DNA of 7,198 nucleotides from an uncultured bacterium (GCA_937920455.1 CALETX010000009.1:1-7198); one strand, 5' to 3'; numbered from the stretch's first letter, positions 1 to 6,846 are shown. The notes: generated by a model not told the origin, from the sequence alone. Program-made: numbers and translations.

Positions 1-512
1 CCGATCCAGCCATCCAGCATAAGGAGCGTCCCTGCGCAGGAAAGCGTGACAAAGAGCGGCTCTGACGCACCTTCATCGGCCAGATAAAGCCCAATGGGAT
101 GTACCGCAAGGAGCGCGCCGGCACACACTGCGGCCGGCGCGCTCCTGAAGACTCTGAATGTAATCGCACTTGTGAGGGCAGCGCCCGCCGCATGAAACAC
201 AATAGATAACACCCGCATCGCCAGGTCTGGATTTAACGGTCCAACCGCCCATAGCACCAGCGACACTGTAAAAGGCCAGCCCGGCGACCGGCTTAGCGTC
301 GGACGATCCGGCCAGTAGCCGTCTTTCAACAAATACCCCTTGCCCTCAGCAAGGCTCCTGGCTATCGAAAGGTAATAGAAAGCATCGCTTGTCATCGGTC
401 GCCCTAATCCGCGATACACCGAAACCGCCAGCGCAAATGCAATCGCAATGCCGGCGACCGTCAAAACGCCAACAAGAACGTCGCTCTTACCGGCCATGCC
501 AGGCTTCGACAT
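1..512 (-). CDS. ArnT/PMT-like GT-C membrane glycosyltransferase, N-terminal part (partial at left edge)
   Basis: Translating the minus strand from the ATG at 512-510 gives 170 uninterrupted codons to the window edge, so the stop lies outside. The start (MSKPGMAGKSD) shares one base with the upstream stop (TGATG), a typical coupled junction, with a modest purine-rich stretch before it. Residues 12-33 form a strong first membrane helix. After it comes a periplasmic-type loop with D43 in SDAFYYLSIARSLAEGKGY and the segment LSRSPGWPF (73-81). This layout matches GT39/ArnT-like GT-C enzymes, where an Asp in the first external loop is catalytic. Further hydrophobic stretches lie at about 101-118, 125-143 and 152-167, with DEGASEPLF at 146-154. 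Such enzymes transfer a sugar from a polyprenyl-phosphate donor at the outer face of the membrane. The acceptor is unknown. A perfect 14-bp inverted repeat lies inside the gene (109-146). The family call is from motifs and topology only, and another polytopic GT-C family is possible. Confidence 0.8.
   Translation of the reverse strand, partial: MSKPGMAGKSDVLVGVLTVAGIAIAFALAVSVYRGLGRPMTSDAFYYLSIARSLAEGKGYLLKDGYWPDRPTLSRSPGWPFTVSLVLWAVGPLNPDLAMRVLSIVFHAAGAALTSAITFRVFRSAPAAVCAGALLAVHPIGLYLADEGASEPLFVTLSCAGTLLMLDGWI
109..146. repeat. Perfect 14-bp GC-rich inverted repeat with 10-nt loop inside a coding region
   Basis: The left arm AGGAGCGCGCCGGC (109-122) is exactly complementary to the right arm GCCGGCGCGCTCCT (133-146), separated by ten bases (123-132). 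Pairing stops at both ends of the arms. In the minus-strand transcript this would fold into a very stable stem-loop, and it encodes residues R123 to L135 of the GT-C protein. No T-tract follows it on the minus strand, so it does not look like an intrinsic terminator. Its function, if any, is unknown. It may be a chance result of GC-rich alanine codons or a captured palindromic element. Confidence 0.85.
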
Positions 513-1696
513 CAAGCTTTCTTTCCGCCTATCAGACCAATAATCTCACCGGCCATATCATCCCACGAACGCGTCCAAAATACAGCACGTTCAACCGCGC
601 GTTCTCTCTCTGCCCTCGCAAGGCAAAATCCAATTGCTCCCGCAATCCGGTCCGCAAGCGCATCTTCTGACCTTGTCTCGGACACCACAATCGAGTTCGC
701 AACATCCTTCAAAATTTCAGGCACCGCTCCCGCCGCAGTGGACACTACCGGAAGCCCCGAGGCCAGGGCCTCCAGGACCACATTTGGCATGCCCTCCTGC
801 GCGCTGCACAGACACAAGCAGTCCGCCGCGTTCATCCAGAGAGCAACCTCTTCCGGCGGCCTGGCTCCAAGCGCGAAAACACAACCCTCCTGACCCAGCC
901 GGCGAATTTCATGACGAACCGACGACATCAACGGTCCCTGACCCAAAAGCAACAGGGCAGAATTTGTGCCACCATCTTTCTGCTGACGTCTGTAACGAGC
1001 CCATGCGTCGAGCAAAAGTAAAGGACGTTTTACCTCCACAATGTTGCCGACGAAAATTGCCAGTTTTGCATCCTGAGCAAGCTCAACGGGCCAGGCGCCG
1101 GAGGACTTCAGCCGTGCCACCGCGTCAGCCTTCGGACGCGGATGAAACAGATTCGTCTCAACGCCGTTTGCCACCACATGAACTTTATCTGCCCTCACTC
1201 CTGCTTCCACCAGCTCATCTTTCAGATGTGGCGCCACGCATAAAACCCCTTCGACTGCATTACACGATTCGACAATGAGTGTCCCTCTCTGTGGATGGGC
1301 TGTATGGCCAACATCGCTCCCCAATGCCATCAACCAGCACTTCTTGCCGGTGTTGCGCGCCAGCTCTGCCGCCGCAACGCCATCGGGATACAGCCAGGCC
1401 GCATAGACTGTGTCGGCTCCAGACTCAACAACACTCTTCCGAACCGCCATCATCAACAACCGCCAGTTAAAAGGCCTGCTCAATACGGGCACGTACGGAA
1501 CTGGAACATATGTTGTAAACGGTGCGCCCGGCACAGGACAGTGCCACTGGCGCACCCTGCGTCGCCACCCGAATACTGGACAAACATTCCGCACATCCAC
1601 CCGGTGCCCCAGACTCCGAAACAGCCGCAGATTATAAAGGCCCCGGAGCGGCTCAGAGGGCGTTGGAAACAGGTTGGACAGTGTGAGCCACTTCAT
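512..1696 (-). CDS. GT4-family glycosyltransferase (GT-B fold, retaining), 394 aa
   Basis: Predicted cytoplasmic enzyme that moves a sugar from a nucleotide donor to a growing glycan, retaining anomeric configuration. The N-terminal acceptor domain begins MKWLTLSNLFPTPSEPLRGL, typical of the first strand and loop of GT4 enzymes, and continues with AAWLYPDGVAAAELA (99-113) and GSDVG (126-130). The donor domain follows the linker NGVETNLF (177-184). It has GNIVEVKR (217-224, basic diphosphate-binding region), GQGP (252-255) and the E-x7-E motif EGMPNVVLE (301-309) followed by ALASGLPVV. Length is normal for the family. An upstream in-frame TTG at 1732 exists, but ATG 1696 fits the family N-terminus. 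With that start the gene overlaps the upstream GT4 by 44 nt in another frame. No strong Shine-Dalgarno is seen, so translation is probably coupled. It ends in TGATG with the GT-C gene. Donor and acceptor sugars cannot be read from the sequence. Confidence 0.92.
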   Translation of the reverse strand: MKWLTLSNLFPTPSEPLRGLYNLRLFRSLGHRVDVRNVCPVFGWRRRVRQWHCPVPGAPFTTYVPVPYVPVLSRPFNWRLLMMAVRKSVVESGADTVYAAWLYPDGVAAAELARNTGKKCWLMALGSDVGHTAHPQRGTLIVESCNAVEGVLCVAPHLKDELVEAGVRADKVHVVANGVETNLFHPRPKADAVARLKSSGAWPVELAQDAKLAIFVGNIVEVKRPLLLLDAWARYRRQQKDGGTNSALLLLGQGPLMSSVRHEIRRLGQEGCVFALGARPPEEVALWMNAADCLCLCSAQEGMPNVVLEALASGLPVVSTAAGAVPEILKDVANSIVVSETRSEDALADRIAGAIGFCLARAERERAVERAVFWTRSWDDMAGEIIGLIGGKKA

Positions 1697-2795
1697 CGTA
1701 CACAGCTTCGTAATCAGAAAGTACTCGTTCAACCGAATAGTGTTCGGTCACCCAACCCAACGCCTGCCGTGCCATGCCGACAACTCGGTCATGCTGTGAA
1801 CAGACCGCAACAATCTGCTCCGGCCATTTTTTCTCATCGTCAGCCAGCAAAAAACCGACCTTGCCATGGTCGAGTATTTCCTCATTATCGCCGACCCGCG
1901 TCGCCATAACCGGCACACCGGCAGCCATGGCTTCCAGAAGAGCCACTGAACATCCTTCCGCCAACGACGGCAGGATGAACAGATCCATCCCCTGCAGACA
2001 TTCCGGAATATCATCACGATAGCCTGCTATCATCACATTTTCGCGGACCCGCTGCGGCAATAAGCTTACAGCCTGTTCCAGATCACACCTCGAGGGACCG
2101 TCTCCTATAAGCCACAAAGCCCAGGTCTTCTTACCCGGCCACGCACAGGACTGCCCTGCAAGAGCACTGAACGCTCTGAGCAGCCTCTCCGTCCCCTTCT
2201 CATGCGAAAGCCGTCCAACAAAGCCGATCACCATCACGTCCTCAGGCCGCGGCCTTTTCCTCTCCTGGGGATGACGACAGATGATCCCGTTCGGGATCAA
2301 CCGGATGGTGGCGGACCTGATGCCCTGATGCTTCGCCATCGCATCTGCAACATTTCTCGCGACGGCCACAATCGCGTGTGTTCTGGGCGCAAGAAAGCGG
2401 TAACGCAACCTGTCCTGCCATCTTCTACAGTGAGGATTCGGACCATGCTGGGTGTAAACTACAGCCGCCCCTCCCATGCTGCCGGCCAGAACCGCATACT
2501 GCCACGCCGCGGGGTTGTGCGCATGCAGCACAGTTCGCCGGCCGCCGGCAAGACGGCTGATATATTCGGTCAGCCGAGCAGCTGCGCGGCGGTCCCACGG
2601 AAAACGCGCTCGGTCTGCGTTGAGACAAACAACCCTCTCACCAAGACTTGCAGCCCATTCGCCAGGTGCGTCGAGACATGCGACGAATGTGCGCCCAGGC
2701 CAACGGCCGTCTCTTTCGATTGTCCAGTCAACAACAAGCCTCTCAAGCCCACCCGGTCTCAGACTCGACACAACATGTATTACAATGGGAGGCAC
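1653..2795 (-). CDS. GT4-family glycosyltransferase, 380 aa, GTG start
   Basis: Predicted cytoplasmic retaining GT-B glycosyltransferase. It starts MPPIVIHVVSSLRPGGLERL, with the Gly-Gly pair (15-16) of the acceptor-side loop. HAHNPAAW (91-98) and TQHGPN (115-120, the usual active-site His region) follow. The domain linker is LIPNGI (166-171). The donor domain has GFVGRLSHEKG (191-201) with the basic residue that binds the nucleotide diphosphate, IGDGP (230-234) and the E-x7-E motif EGCSVALLE (280-288) followed by AMAAGVPV. From memory, the opening resembles exosortase/PEP-CTERM-associated sugar transferases (TIGR03088-like), but this is tentative. The start codon is GTG, preceded by GGAAGAG at 8-nt spacing, and 35 nt separate it from the upstream stop. 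The last residues (EVAHTVQPVSNAL) are encoded in the overlap with the next gene and lie outside the recognisable fold. Confidence 0.92.
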   Translation of the reverse strand: MPPIVIHVVSSLRPGGLERLVVDWTIERDGRWPGRTFVACLDAPGEWAASLGERVVCLNADRARFPWDRRAAARLTEYISRLAGGRRTVLHAHNPAAWQYAVLAGSMGGAAVVYTQHGPNPHCRRWQDRLRYRFLAPRTHAIVAVARNVADAMAKHQGIRSATIRLIPNGIICRHPQERKRPRPEDVMVIGFVGRLSHEKGTERLLRAFSALAGQSCAWPGKKTWALWLIGDGPSRCDLEQAVSLLPQRVRENVMIAGYRDDIPECLQGMDLFILPSLAEGCSVALLEAMAAGVPVMATRVGDNEEILDHGKVGFLLADDEKKWPEQIVAVCSQHDRVVGMARQALGWVTEHYSVERVLSDYEAVYDEVAHTVQPVSNAL

Positions 2796-2803
2796 TTCAA
2801 ATG

Positions 2804-2810
2804 CTCTTCC
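2804..2810 (-). promoter_or_regulatory. Shine-Dalgarno supporting the GTG start at 2795
   Basis: On the minus strand GGAAGAG ends 8 nt before the GTG codon at 2795-2793. It lies in the 35-nt gap after the upstream GT4 stop. It supports choosing GTG rather than an internal start, and the family N-terminus begins immediately after it. Confidence 0.6.
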
Positions 2811-2830
2811 ACATCATTCCGTCTCAGCCG

Positions 2831-3964
2831 TCACGAACCGGCGGCCATTTTTTTATACATTTCGTGATATCCAGCGGCCATCGTTTCCACCCGGAAAAGT
2901 TCGCTCCATCGCGCGCGCGCAGCAGCGCCTAGTTTACTGCGCAATTCCCGGTCCCTCGCAAGTCGTGCCAGGCGCTCCGCAGTCTGTTCGGCGTCGCCAG
3001 CCGGAACGACGAACCCCGTTTCCCCGTCGAGAATCTGCTCGCGCGCAGCGCCTGAATCAGCAGCAATGACAGGCAGGCCGACGGCCATGGCCTCGCATAT
3101 CACATATGCGCACGCCTCTGCCGATGACGTATGCAGAAAGATATCTGTTTCAGCAATGATTTCAGCAACATCGGGCCGCAGTCCCAAAAAATGGACGCGA
3201 CCTTCCAAACCTGACTTTTTAACCTGAACCTCAAGAGGTGCTTTCAAATTCCCGCCGCCAACTATTACCAGCATCGCCCGATCGAGATGCGCACAAGCAA
3301 ACGCCTTGATGGCCACATCAACTCTCTTCCGGGGAATCAGAGACGAGACCATGCCGATCAATAGTTCTGATTCATCGCATCCGATTTCCCTGCGCAGCCG
3401 GCTGCGCTTCCGGGACAGGGCTGGCTCTTTGACCCCGTTATAGATCACTGATATCCGATCATCAGACACACCCCTCGAAACGAGGCTCCGGCGCCCTCCG
3501 TTGTAAACCGCGACGATATGATCGAATATCATCCCCACAAAGCGTATGCGCGATATTCGGCGCGCGACAATACCCGCATCGGCAATCTGTTGGTCCTGCT
3601 CCCACACCCAGCGGGAATGGCTTCCGGCCAAGTGCTTGCAGATCAACGCCACCGCACAAGCAGGCATCTCATTGCCGAATCTCACGGCCACAACATCCGG
3701 CTTATGCTTTCGTACGAGCCGAACCGCAGGACCGATAAATCGCCAGGGATGTTCCGTCCCTTCCTCATCAGTCCAGCCTGGCACTACTTCCCATTCAAGA
3801 CCAGCCTCGCGCCATTTGCGTGCAGCCGACTCGCAAGGCTGCCCGCCAAGCGCGATCACACATTTATCGCCGGCAAAAGCGCATTTTTCCGACAGCCGGA
3901 TTACAAACTCCTCGTAACCACCCAATTTTGTGGGCACTATGTTCGCGAACACGAGGATCTTCAT
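2831..3964 (-). CDS. GT4-family glycosyltransferase, 377 aa
   Basis: Predicted cytoplasmic retaining GT-B glycosyltransferase of normal length. The N-terminal domain begins MKILVFANIVPTKLGGYEEF, with the Gly-Gly pair (15-16) before the first helix. VWEQDQQ (120-126) occupies the position where many relatives carry a His, so the acceptor pocket may differ. The linker is VIYNGV (173-178). The donor domain shows MVSSLIPRKRVD (205-216), with basic residues expected to bind the donor diphosphate, then VGGGN (235-239) and the E-x7-E motif EACAYVICE (283-291) followed by AMAVGLPVIA and GETGFVVP (314-321). The ATG start gives a canonical first beta strand, but the Shine-Dalgarno is weak. A 102-nt gap separates it from the acyltransferase upstream, the largest in the cluster, so an internal promoter or mRNA break is possible though not evident. 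The gene ends near an A7 run with no sign of a frameshift. Sugar specificity is unknown. Confidence 0.92.
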   Translation of the reverse strand: MKILVFANIVPTKLGGYEEFVIRLSEKCAFAGDKCVIALGGQPCESAARKWREAGLEWEVVPGWTDEEGTEHPWRFIGPAVRLVRKHKPDVVAVRFGNEMPACAVALICKHLAGSHSRWVWEQDQQIADAGIVARRISRIRFVGMIFDHIVAVYNGGRRSLVSRGVSDDRISVIYNGVKEPALSRKRSRLRREIGCDESELLIGMVSSLIPRKRVDVAIKAFACAHLDRAMLVIVGGGNLKAPLEVQVKKSGLEGRVHFLGLRPDVAEIIAETDIFLHTSSAEACAYVICEAMAVGLPVIAADSGAAREQILDGETGFVVPAGDAEQTAERLARLARDRELRSKLGAAARARWSELFRVETMAAGYHEMYKKMAAGS

Positions 3965-4066
3965 CGCTCACAGCAATCTGGTCAGAATGCCCTATCGCCG
4001 CACAAATCTTCTAATTCAGTCACGGAACTCGATTGAGAACTGTTGACACGGCCTTTTTCTGACTGC

Positions 4067-4735
4067 TCAGCCACCTGACAGATGTTTTACCGCTCTTGCA
4101 GGATTGCCGGCGACAATCGTGTCGGCCGGCACATCAGATGTCACCACTGCGCCTGCGCCGACAATGGAATTCTGCCCTACCCTGACGCCTTTCAGTATTA
4201 TGGCCTGCGCGCCGATCCATGCGCCATTTTCGATGACAACCTCTGCTGTTTCCTCCAGCGAAATCTTTTCTCCCCGCAGCCGTCTTTCTGGATCAAGAGG
4301 ATGGCCGTCGTTGTCGTGTATTCGTACACCCGCGGCGATCAGCACGTCATTGCCCACAGTAATAGAACGACCCGAACTGAAAGTGCATCCATGCCCCACA
4401 AAGACCCTGCTCCCCAGCGTAATGCGCGGCTCCACGCCCCCCATCCTCATGAAATAGAAGCAACTGCGCCCGGACAGAGTAACTTCGTCTCCGATAATCA
4501 GCTTGCCATTTCCACGTATATATGGAAGCCGCTCAACTCTGAGCTTGCAACCCACTGAACTTGCTATTGCGCGCAGCAACGGCTCGGTCCAAAACAGTTT
4601 TCGTATCAAAATGCAAACCTCGACGCAGAAAACACCTGTCCTGTAGGCGCAGCGAAGAAAGGGACCCAGAAATTTCGGGACCGGCAAACTGACTGCCGTT
4701 GCCGCCTTCGCAAATACTCTGCCTCTCTGATTCAT
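4067..4735 (-). CDS. Left-handed beta-helix (hexapeptide-repeat) acyltransferase, WcaF/LacA/NodL-like, 222 aa
   Basis: Predicted to O- or N-acylate (most often acetylate) a sugar of the glycan, using acyl-CoA. Residues 1-70 are family-variable and include an amphipathic basic stretch (about 27-49). The beta-helix runs from about 78 to 208, with hexapeptide-type turns such as LIIGDEVTLSG, ITLGSRVFVGHGCTF, ITVGNDVLIAAGVRI, AWIGAQAIILKGVRVG and NSIVGAGAVVTSDVPADT. The turn DNDGHPLDPERR (141-152) carries H145, matching the catalytic His loop of galactoside/maltose acetyltransferases. The end VAGNPARAVK is the classic C-terminal signature. The start at 4735 is set by the ATGA overlap with the GT2 stop and a strong AGGAGG. 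The open frame extends upstream to 4930, but those 65 residues are GT2 sequence read in another frame and are rejected. Substrate is not readable. Confidence 0.92.
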   Translation of the reverse strand: MNQRGRVFAKAATAVSLPVPKFLGPFLRCAYRTGVFCVEVCILIRKLFWTEPLLRAIASSVGCKLRVERLPYIRGNGKLIIGDEVTLSGRSCFYFMRMGGVEPRITLGSRVFVGHGCTFSSGRSITVGNDVLIAAGVRIHDNDGHPLDPERRLRGEKISLEETAEVVIENGAWIGAQAIILKGVRVGQNSIVGAGAVVTSDVPADTIVAGNPARAVKHLSGG

Positions 4736-5646
4736 GATCTCCTCCTCTCGGGCCGCCCCAAGAGATAGCGCGTTGCAAGCCGAATCCACTCCCTTTGAGG
4801 ACGCAGCGAGGACCTGAGATGCAGCAGCCACGCGCGCAGCAGCAGCGACAACGCCCTCGCGCGGGAGCCTTGCAGGAAGGCCATCCAGGATGCATTCCAG
4901 TACTGATTCGACAAAGCTGCTGTGCGCCATTCCGGATGCGGCGCAAAAGCTCCTCCCGCCGCGAATGCCTTGTCCAGAACGCGCAGAATCTCCGGCAGAA
5001 ATGTTTCGTCATTGCCACTTAATGCGTCCCTTCTTTCCCCACGCATGGCAAGCGGCATATTGATCAAGCCGATTCTGTGACGCTTTGCTACGCGAATCCA
5101 GAGATCGAAGTCCTCCGGCCCGCATAATGTTTCATCGAATCCCCCTGAAGCTTTTAGCACCTCCTTCCGAATCATAACCGTCGAGGTTGCAACCGGATTG
5201 GAAGTAACAAAATCCTCAAGGAAAAGCTCTTGCCAGCCGGTGTCGCGTCCCCGCCGACCCGATAGCCTTGACCAACCGCTCAACGCACCACACCACATAT
5301 GAATTGCGGGCTCAGATTCGGCGCGGTTCACCTGTATGTCGAGTTTGCCCTTCAACCACACATCATCGGCGTCAAGAAAAGCCACCCATTCGCCAGAAGC
5401 ATTTTCAACCCCTCGATTCCTGGCAAATGCAGGGCCCATGTTACAATCTAGCCTTAGCACCCTCCCAGGCGTCCTGCGTTTCGTCAGCCAGGAACGCGCA
5501 GTTTTCGCCGTGTTGTCAGATGAACCATCATCCACGACAAGGATCTCCGGCACAGTCCGGTTGCGCAACACCGAGTCTAGCGCTCTGGTGATGAAACGTT
5601 CCGCATTATAGGCAGGCACTATGACTGAAACCAGCATCTCTCTCAT
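4732..5646 (-). CDS. GT2-family glycosyltransferase (GT-A fold), 304 aa
   Basis: Predicted inverting glycosyltransferase using a nucleotide-sugar donor and divalent metal at the cytoplasmic face. The N-terminus MREMLVSVIVPAYNAERFI is the family-typical first strand. ILVVDDGSSDNT (35-46) binds the nucleotide, and FLDADDVW (90-97) carries the D-x-D metal site. Later come SGGFDE (167-172) and GPEDFDLWIRVA (176-187), the ED motif that normally supplies the catalytic base. No strong membrane helices are seen, and the C-terminal region (about 235-304) is basic and probably amphipathic. ATG 5646 is preferred, 9 nt after the upstream stop and preceded by a purine-rich GAAGAAG. ATG 5637 (residue 4) is a possible alternative. 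The gene ends ATGA with the acyltransferase. Length is at the short end of normal for single-domain GT2 enzymes. Donor and acceptor are unknown. Confidence 0.93.
   Translation of the reverse strand: MREMLVSVIVPAYNAERFITRALDSVLRNRTVPEILVVDDGSSDNTAKTARSWLTKRRTPGRVLRLDCNMGPAFARNRGVENASGEWVAFLDADDVWLKGKLDIQVNRAESEPAIHMWCGALSGWSRLSGRRGRDTGWQELFLEDFVTSNPVATSTVMIRKEVLKASGGFDETLCGPEDFDLWIRVAKRHRIGLINMPLAMRGERRDALSGNDETFLPEILRVLDKAFAAGGAFAPHPEWRTAALSNQYWNASWMAFLQGSRARALSLLLRAWLLHLRSSLRPQREWIRLATRYLLGRPERRRS
4741..4746 (-). promoter_or_regulatory. Strong Shine-Dalgarno for the acyltransferase, inside the end of the GT2 gene
   Basis: AGGAGG on the minus strand lies 5 nt before the ATG at 4735, in the run GAGGAGGAGATC. 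The same bases encode the last residues of the GT2 protein (PERRRS). The site fixes the acyltransferase start at the ATGA overlap and excludes the longer open frame to 4930. Confidence 0.85.
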
Positions 5647-5655
5647 GCATCTTCT

Positions 5656-6810
5656 TCATCTATGCCACATGACCCGTTCATACATCTCTGCTATCTGGCC
5701 AACGACTTTTTCTCGTGAAAATATTTTTTCGCACCTTTCCCGTCCACTCTGCCCCATAATTCGCGCCCGCCCTTCATCCGACGCATCGGCAATTGCGGCG
5801 GCAACCGCCCCCTCCCGCCCCGCTTCAACGCACATTCCTCCCTCGCCAAGGATCCATTCACTCACAGGATTTGCGTGAGCCACGCAGGGAATACCCGATG
5901 CCATGGCTTCTATAAAAGCGATTCCAAAAAGCTCGCGTTCCGCCAACAGAACGAATATGTCCAGCATTTTGTAGAATTCGGGCATGCATTCTCTCGGCAC
6001 ATCGTAGAAAAAACGCGCGTCGCACCCTGTTCGGCTGGCTTCTTTTTCCACCAAAGGAGATTCTTCAGTGCGCGCCCCCGCAATCGCAAGCAGGGTGCTC
6101 GGAGCGGGCTTTATGCGAGAGAATTCCTTCACAAGCAAATCCATCCTCTTGCGCCTGCAATCCACGGCGCCCACGCTGCCTGCAATAAAAGCATCCGGCG
6201 GCAGCCCCCACTTTTTCCGCAAAAGGCGTCTCTCTTCCTGCGCGACCGGCCCACAAAACATCTTCGTGTCCACGAAGTTGGGAATCATGAAAACATTTCG
6301 CCTCACCGCATGTCTGTCAGCATATGGCGGCGACAGTTCCTGCAAGAAGTCGAACCTTTGAAGGAACTCCATAGGTTCTTCCGTGCCGTGGGCCAGGATC
6401 ACGCGCGCATGATGCCCACCTTTTCTACGAGCTTTCTGTAGCAACCATGCAAGCCAGGGATCCTGCAGGTGGACTATATCGCACCCGAATTTTCGTATCC
6501 TGTGAATCAGGAATGGTGCCATGGTGGTCTGTTCGGTCTGATATTCGGACCCAAACCCAAACCGCCATCCCCCTGCTCGTGAGAGCAGACGTGTCATCAG
6601 CCGGTTTGCCGGTGTGCCGCGGCGAAGGCACGGCGCAACAATACTAAGCGAGCAACCCTCGCTCTTGAGAGACGAGCCGCAAAAAAGCGTTACCTGCTGA
6701 TCCTTTCTTCCTCGCCACCTTGTGGCCAGCCCCTCGGCAAGATCCAAAGCCCAAGCTTCTATGCCGCGGCACACATGTGCGAGCCCGCAACTGACGATGG
6801 CGACATTCAT
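5656..6810 (-). CDS. GT4-family glycosyltransferase, 384 aa (start chosen at internal ATG)
   Basis: Predicted cytoplasmic retaining GT-B glycosyltransferase. It begins MNVAIVSCGLAHVCRGIEAW, a GT4 opening where a Arg-Gly-Ile-Glu loop replaces the more usual Gly-Gly. DIVHLQDPWLAWLL (111-124) and ILAHGTEEP (138-146, active-site His region) follow, then the linker MIPNFVDTKMF (175-185). The donor domain has SVGAVDCRRKRMD (212-224) with the basic cluster for diphosphate binding, and the E-x7-E motif ELFGIAFIE (293-301) followed by AMASGIPCVAHANP. The open frame continues upstream to a GTG at 6900 that overlaps the previous stop as GTGA, and an ATG lies at 6897. Both would add about 30 residues (PLSVETEAISDYRDR and so on) ahead of the fold and have no good Shine-Dalgarno. 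ATG 6810 has GAGGG about 12 nt upstream. The domain call is firm and the start moderately so. It is followed by the GT2 gene after 9 nt. Confidence 0.9.
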   Translation of the reverse strand: MNVAIVSCGLAHVCRGIEAWALDLAEGLATRWRGRKDQQVTLFCGSSLKSEGCSLSIVAPCLRRGTPANRLMTRLLSRAGGWRFGFGSEYQTEQTTMAPFLIHRIRKFGCDIVHLQDPWLAWLLQKARRKGGHHARVILAHGTEEPMEFLQRFDFLQELSPPYADRHAVRRNVFMIPNFVDTKMFCGPVAQEERRLLRKKWGLPPDAFIAGSVGAVDCRRKRMDLLVKEFSRIKPAPSTLLAIAGARTEESPLVEKEASRTGCDARFFYDVPRECMPEFYKMLDIFVLLAERELFGIAFIEAMASGIPCVAHANPVSEWILGEGGMCVEAGREGAVAAAIADASDEGRARIMGQSGRERCEKIFSREKVVGQIAEMYERVMWHR

Positions 6811-6846
6811 GACTCGGCGTATCCCTCGAGATGTTGATCTTCTATC

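Noticed and set aside
763..776. Palindrome GAGGCC-AG-GGCCTC
   Set aside because: It encodes LEALASG of the conserved E-x7-E region, the arms are only 6 bp, and the 2-nt loop is too tight for a good hairpin.
634..1278. Long plus-strand open frame (214 aa), with similar ones at 1295-1909, 2202-2867 and 3518-4036
   Set aside because: They lie opposite well-supported GT4 genes. Their Pro/Arg/Ser/His-rich, low-complexity translations have no domains, as expected for antisense frames of GC-rich genes.
1697..1732. TTG start at 1732 for the 394-aa GT4
   Set aside because: It would add 12 residues before the canonical first strand, lengthen the overlap to 80 nt, and needs a rarer start codon.
2849..2855. 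A7 run (minus strand) near the 3' end of the 377-aa GT4 as a possible slippery site
   Set aside because: The -1 and +1 frames after it stop within about 15 codons and do not join the next gene, and the normal frame gives a complete protein.
2910..2920. Alternating CG run of 11 bases (possible Z-DNA)
   Set aside because: Short, and explained by Ala-Arg-Ala-Arg codons in the GT4 C-terminal helix.
3981..4063. 7-bp inverted repeat GTCAGAA / TTCTGAC flanking the 102-nt gap
   Set aside because: Arms are short and 69 nt apart, which is expected by chance. No insertion-sequence or terminator features accompany them.
4105..4131. Stem-loop TGCCGGCGAC / GTCGGCCGGCA with one bulged base
   Set aside because: It falls on codons for the conserved DTIVAGNPA signature of hexapeptide acyltransferases, so the pairing is explained by protein sequence and GC-rich codons.
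4736..4930. Upstream extension of the acyltransferase frame to 4930
   Set aside because: It overlaps the GT2 coding sequence in another frame, is Ala/Val-rich without family similarity, and the strong AGGAGG plus ATGA fixes the start at 4735.
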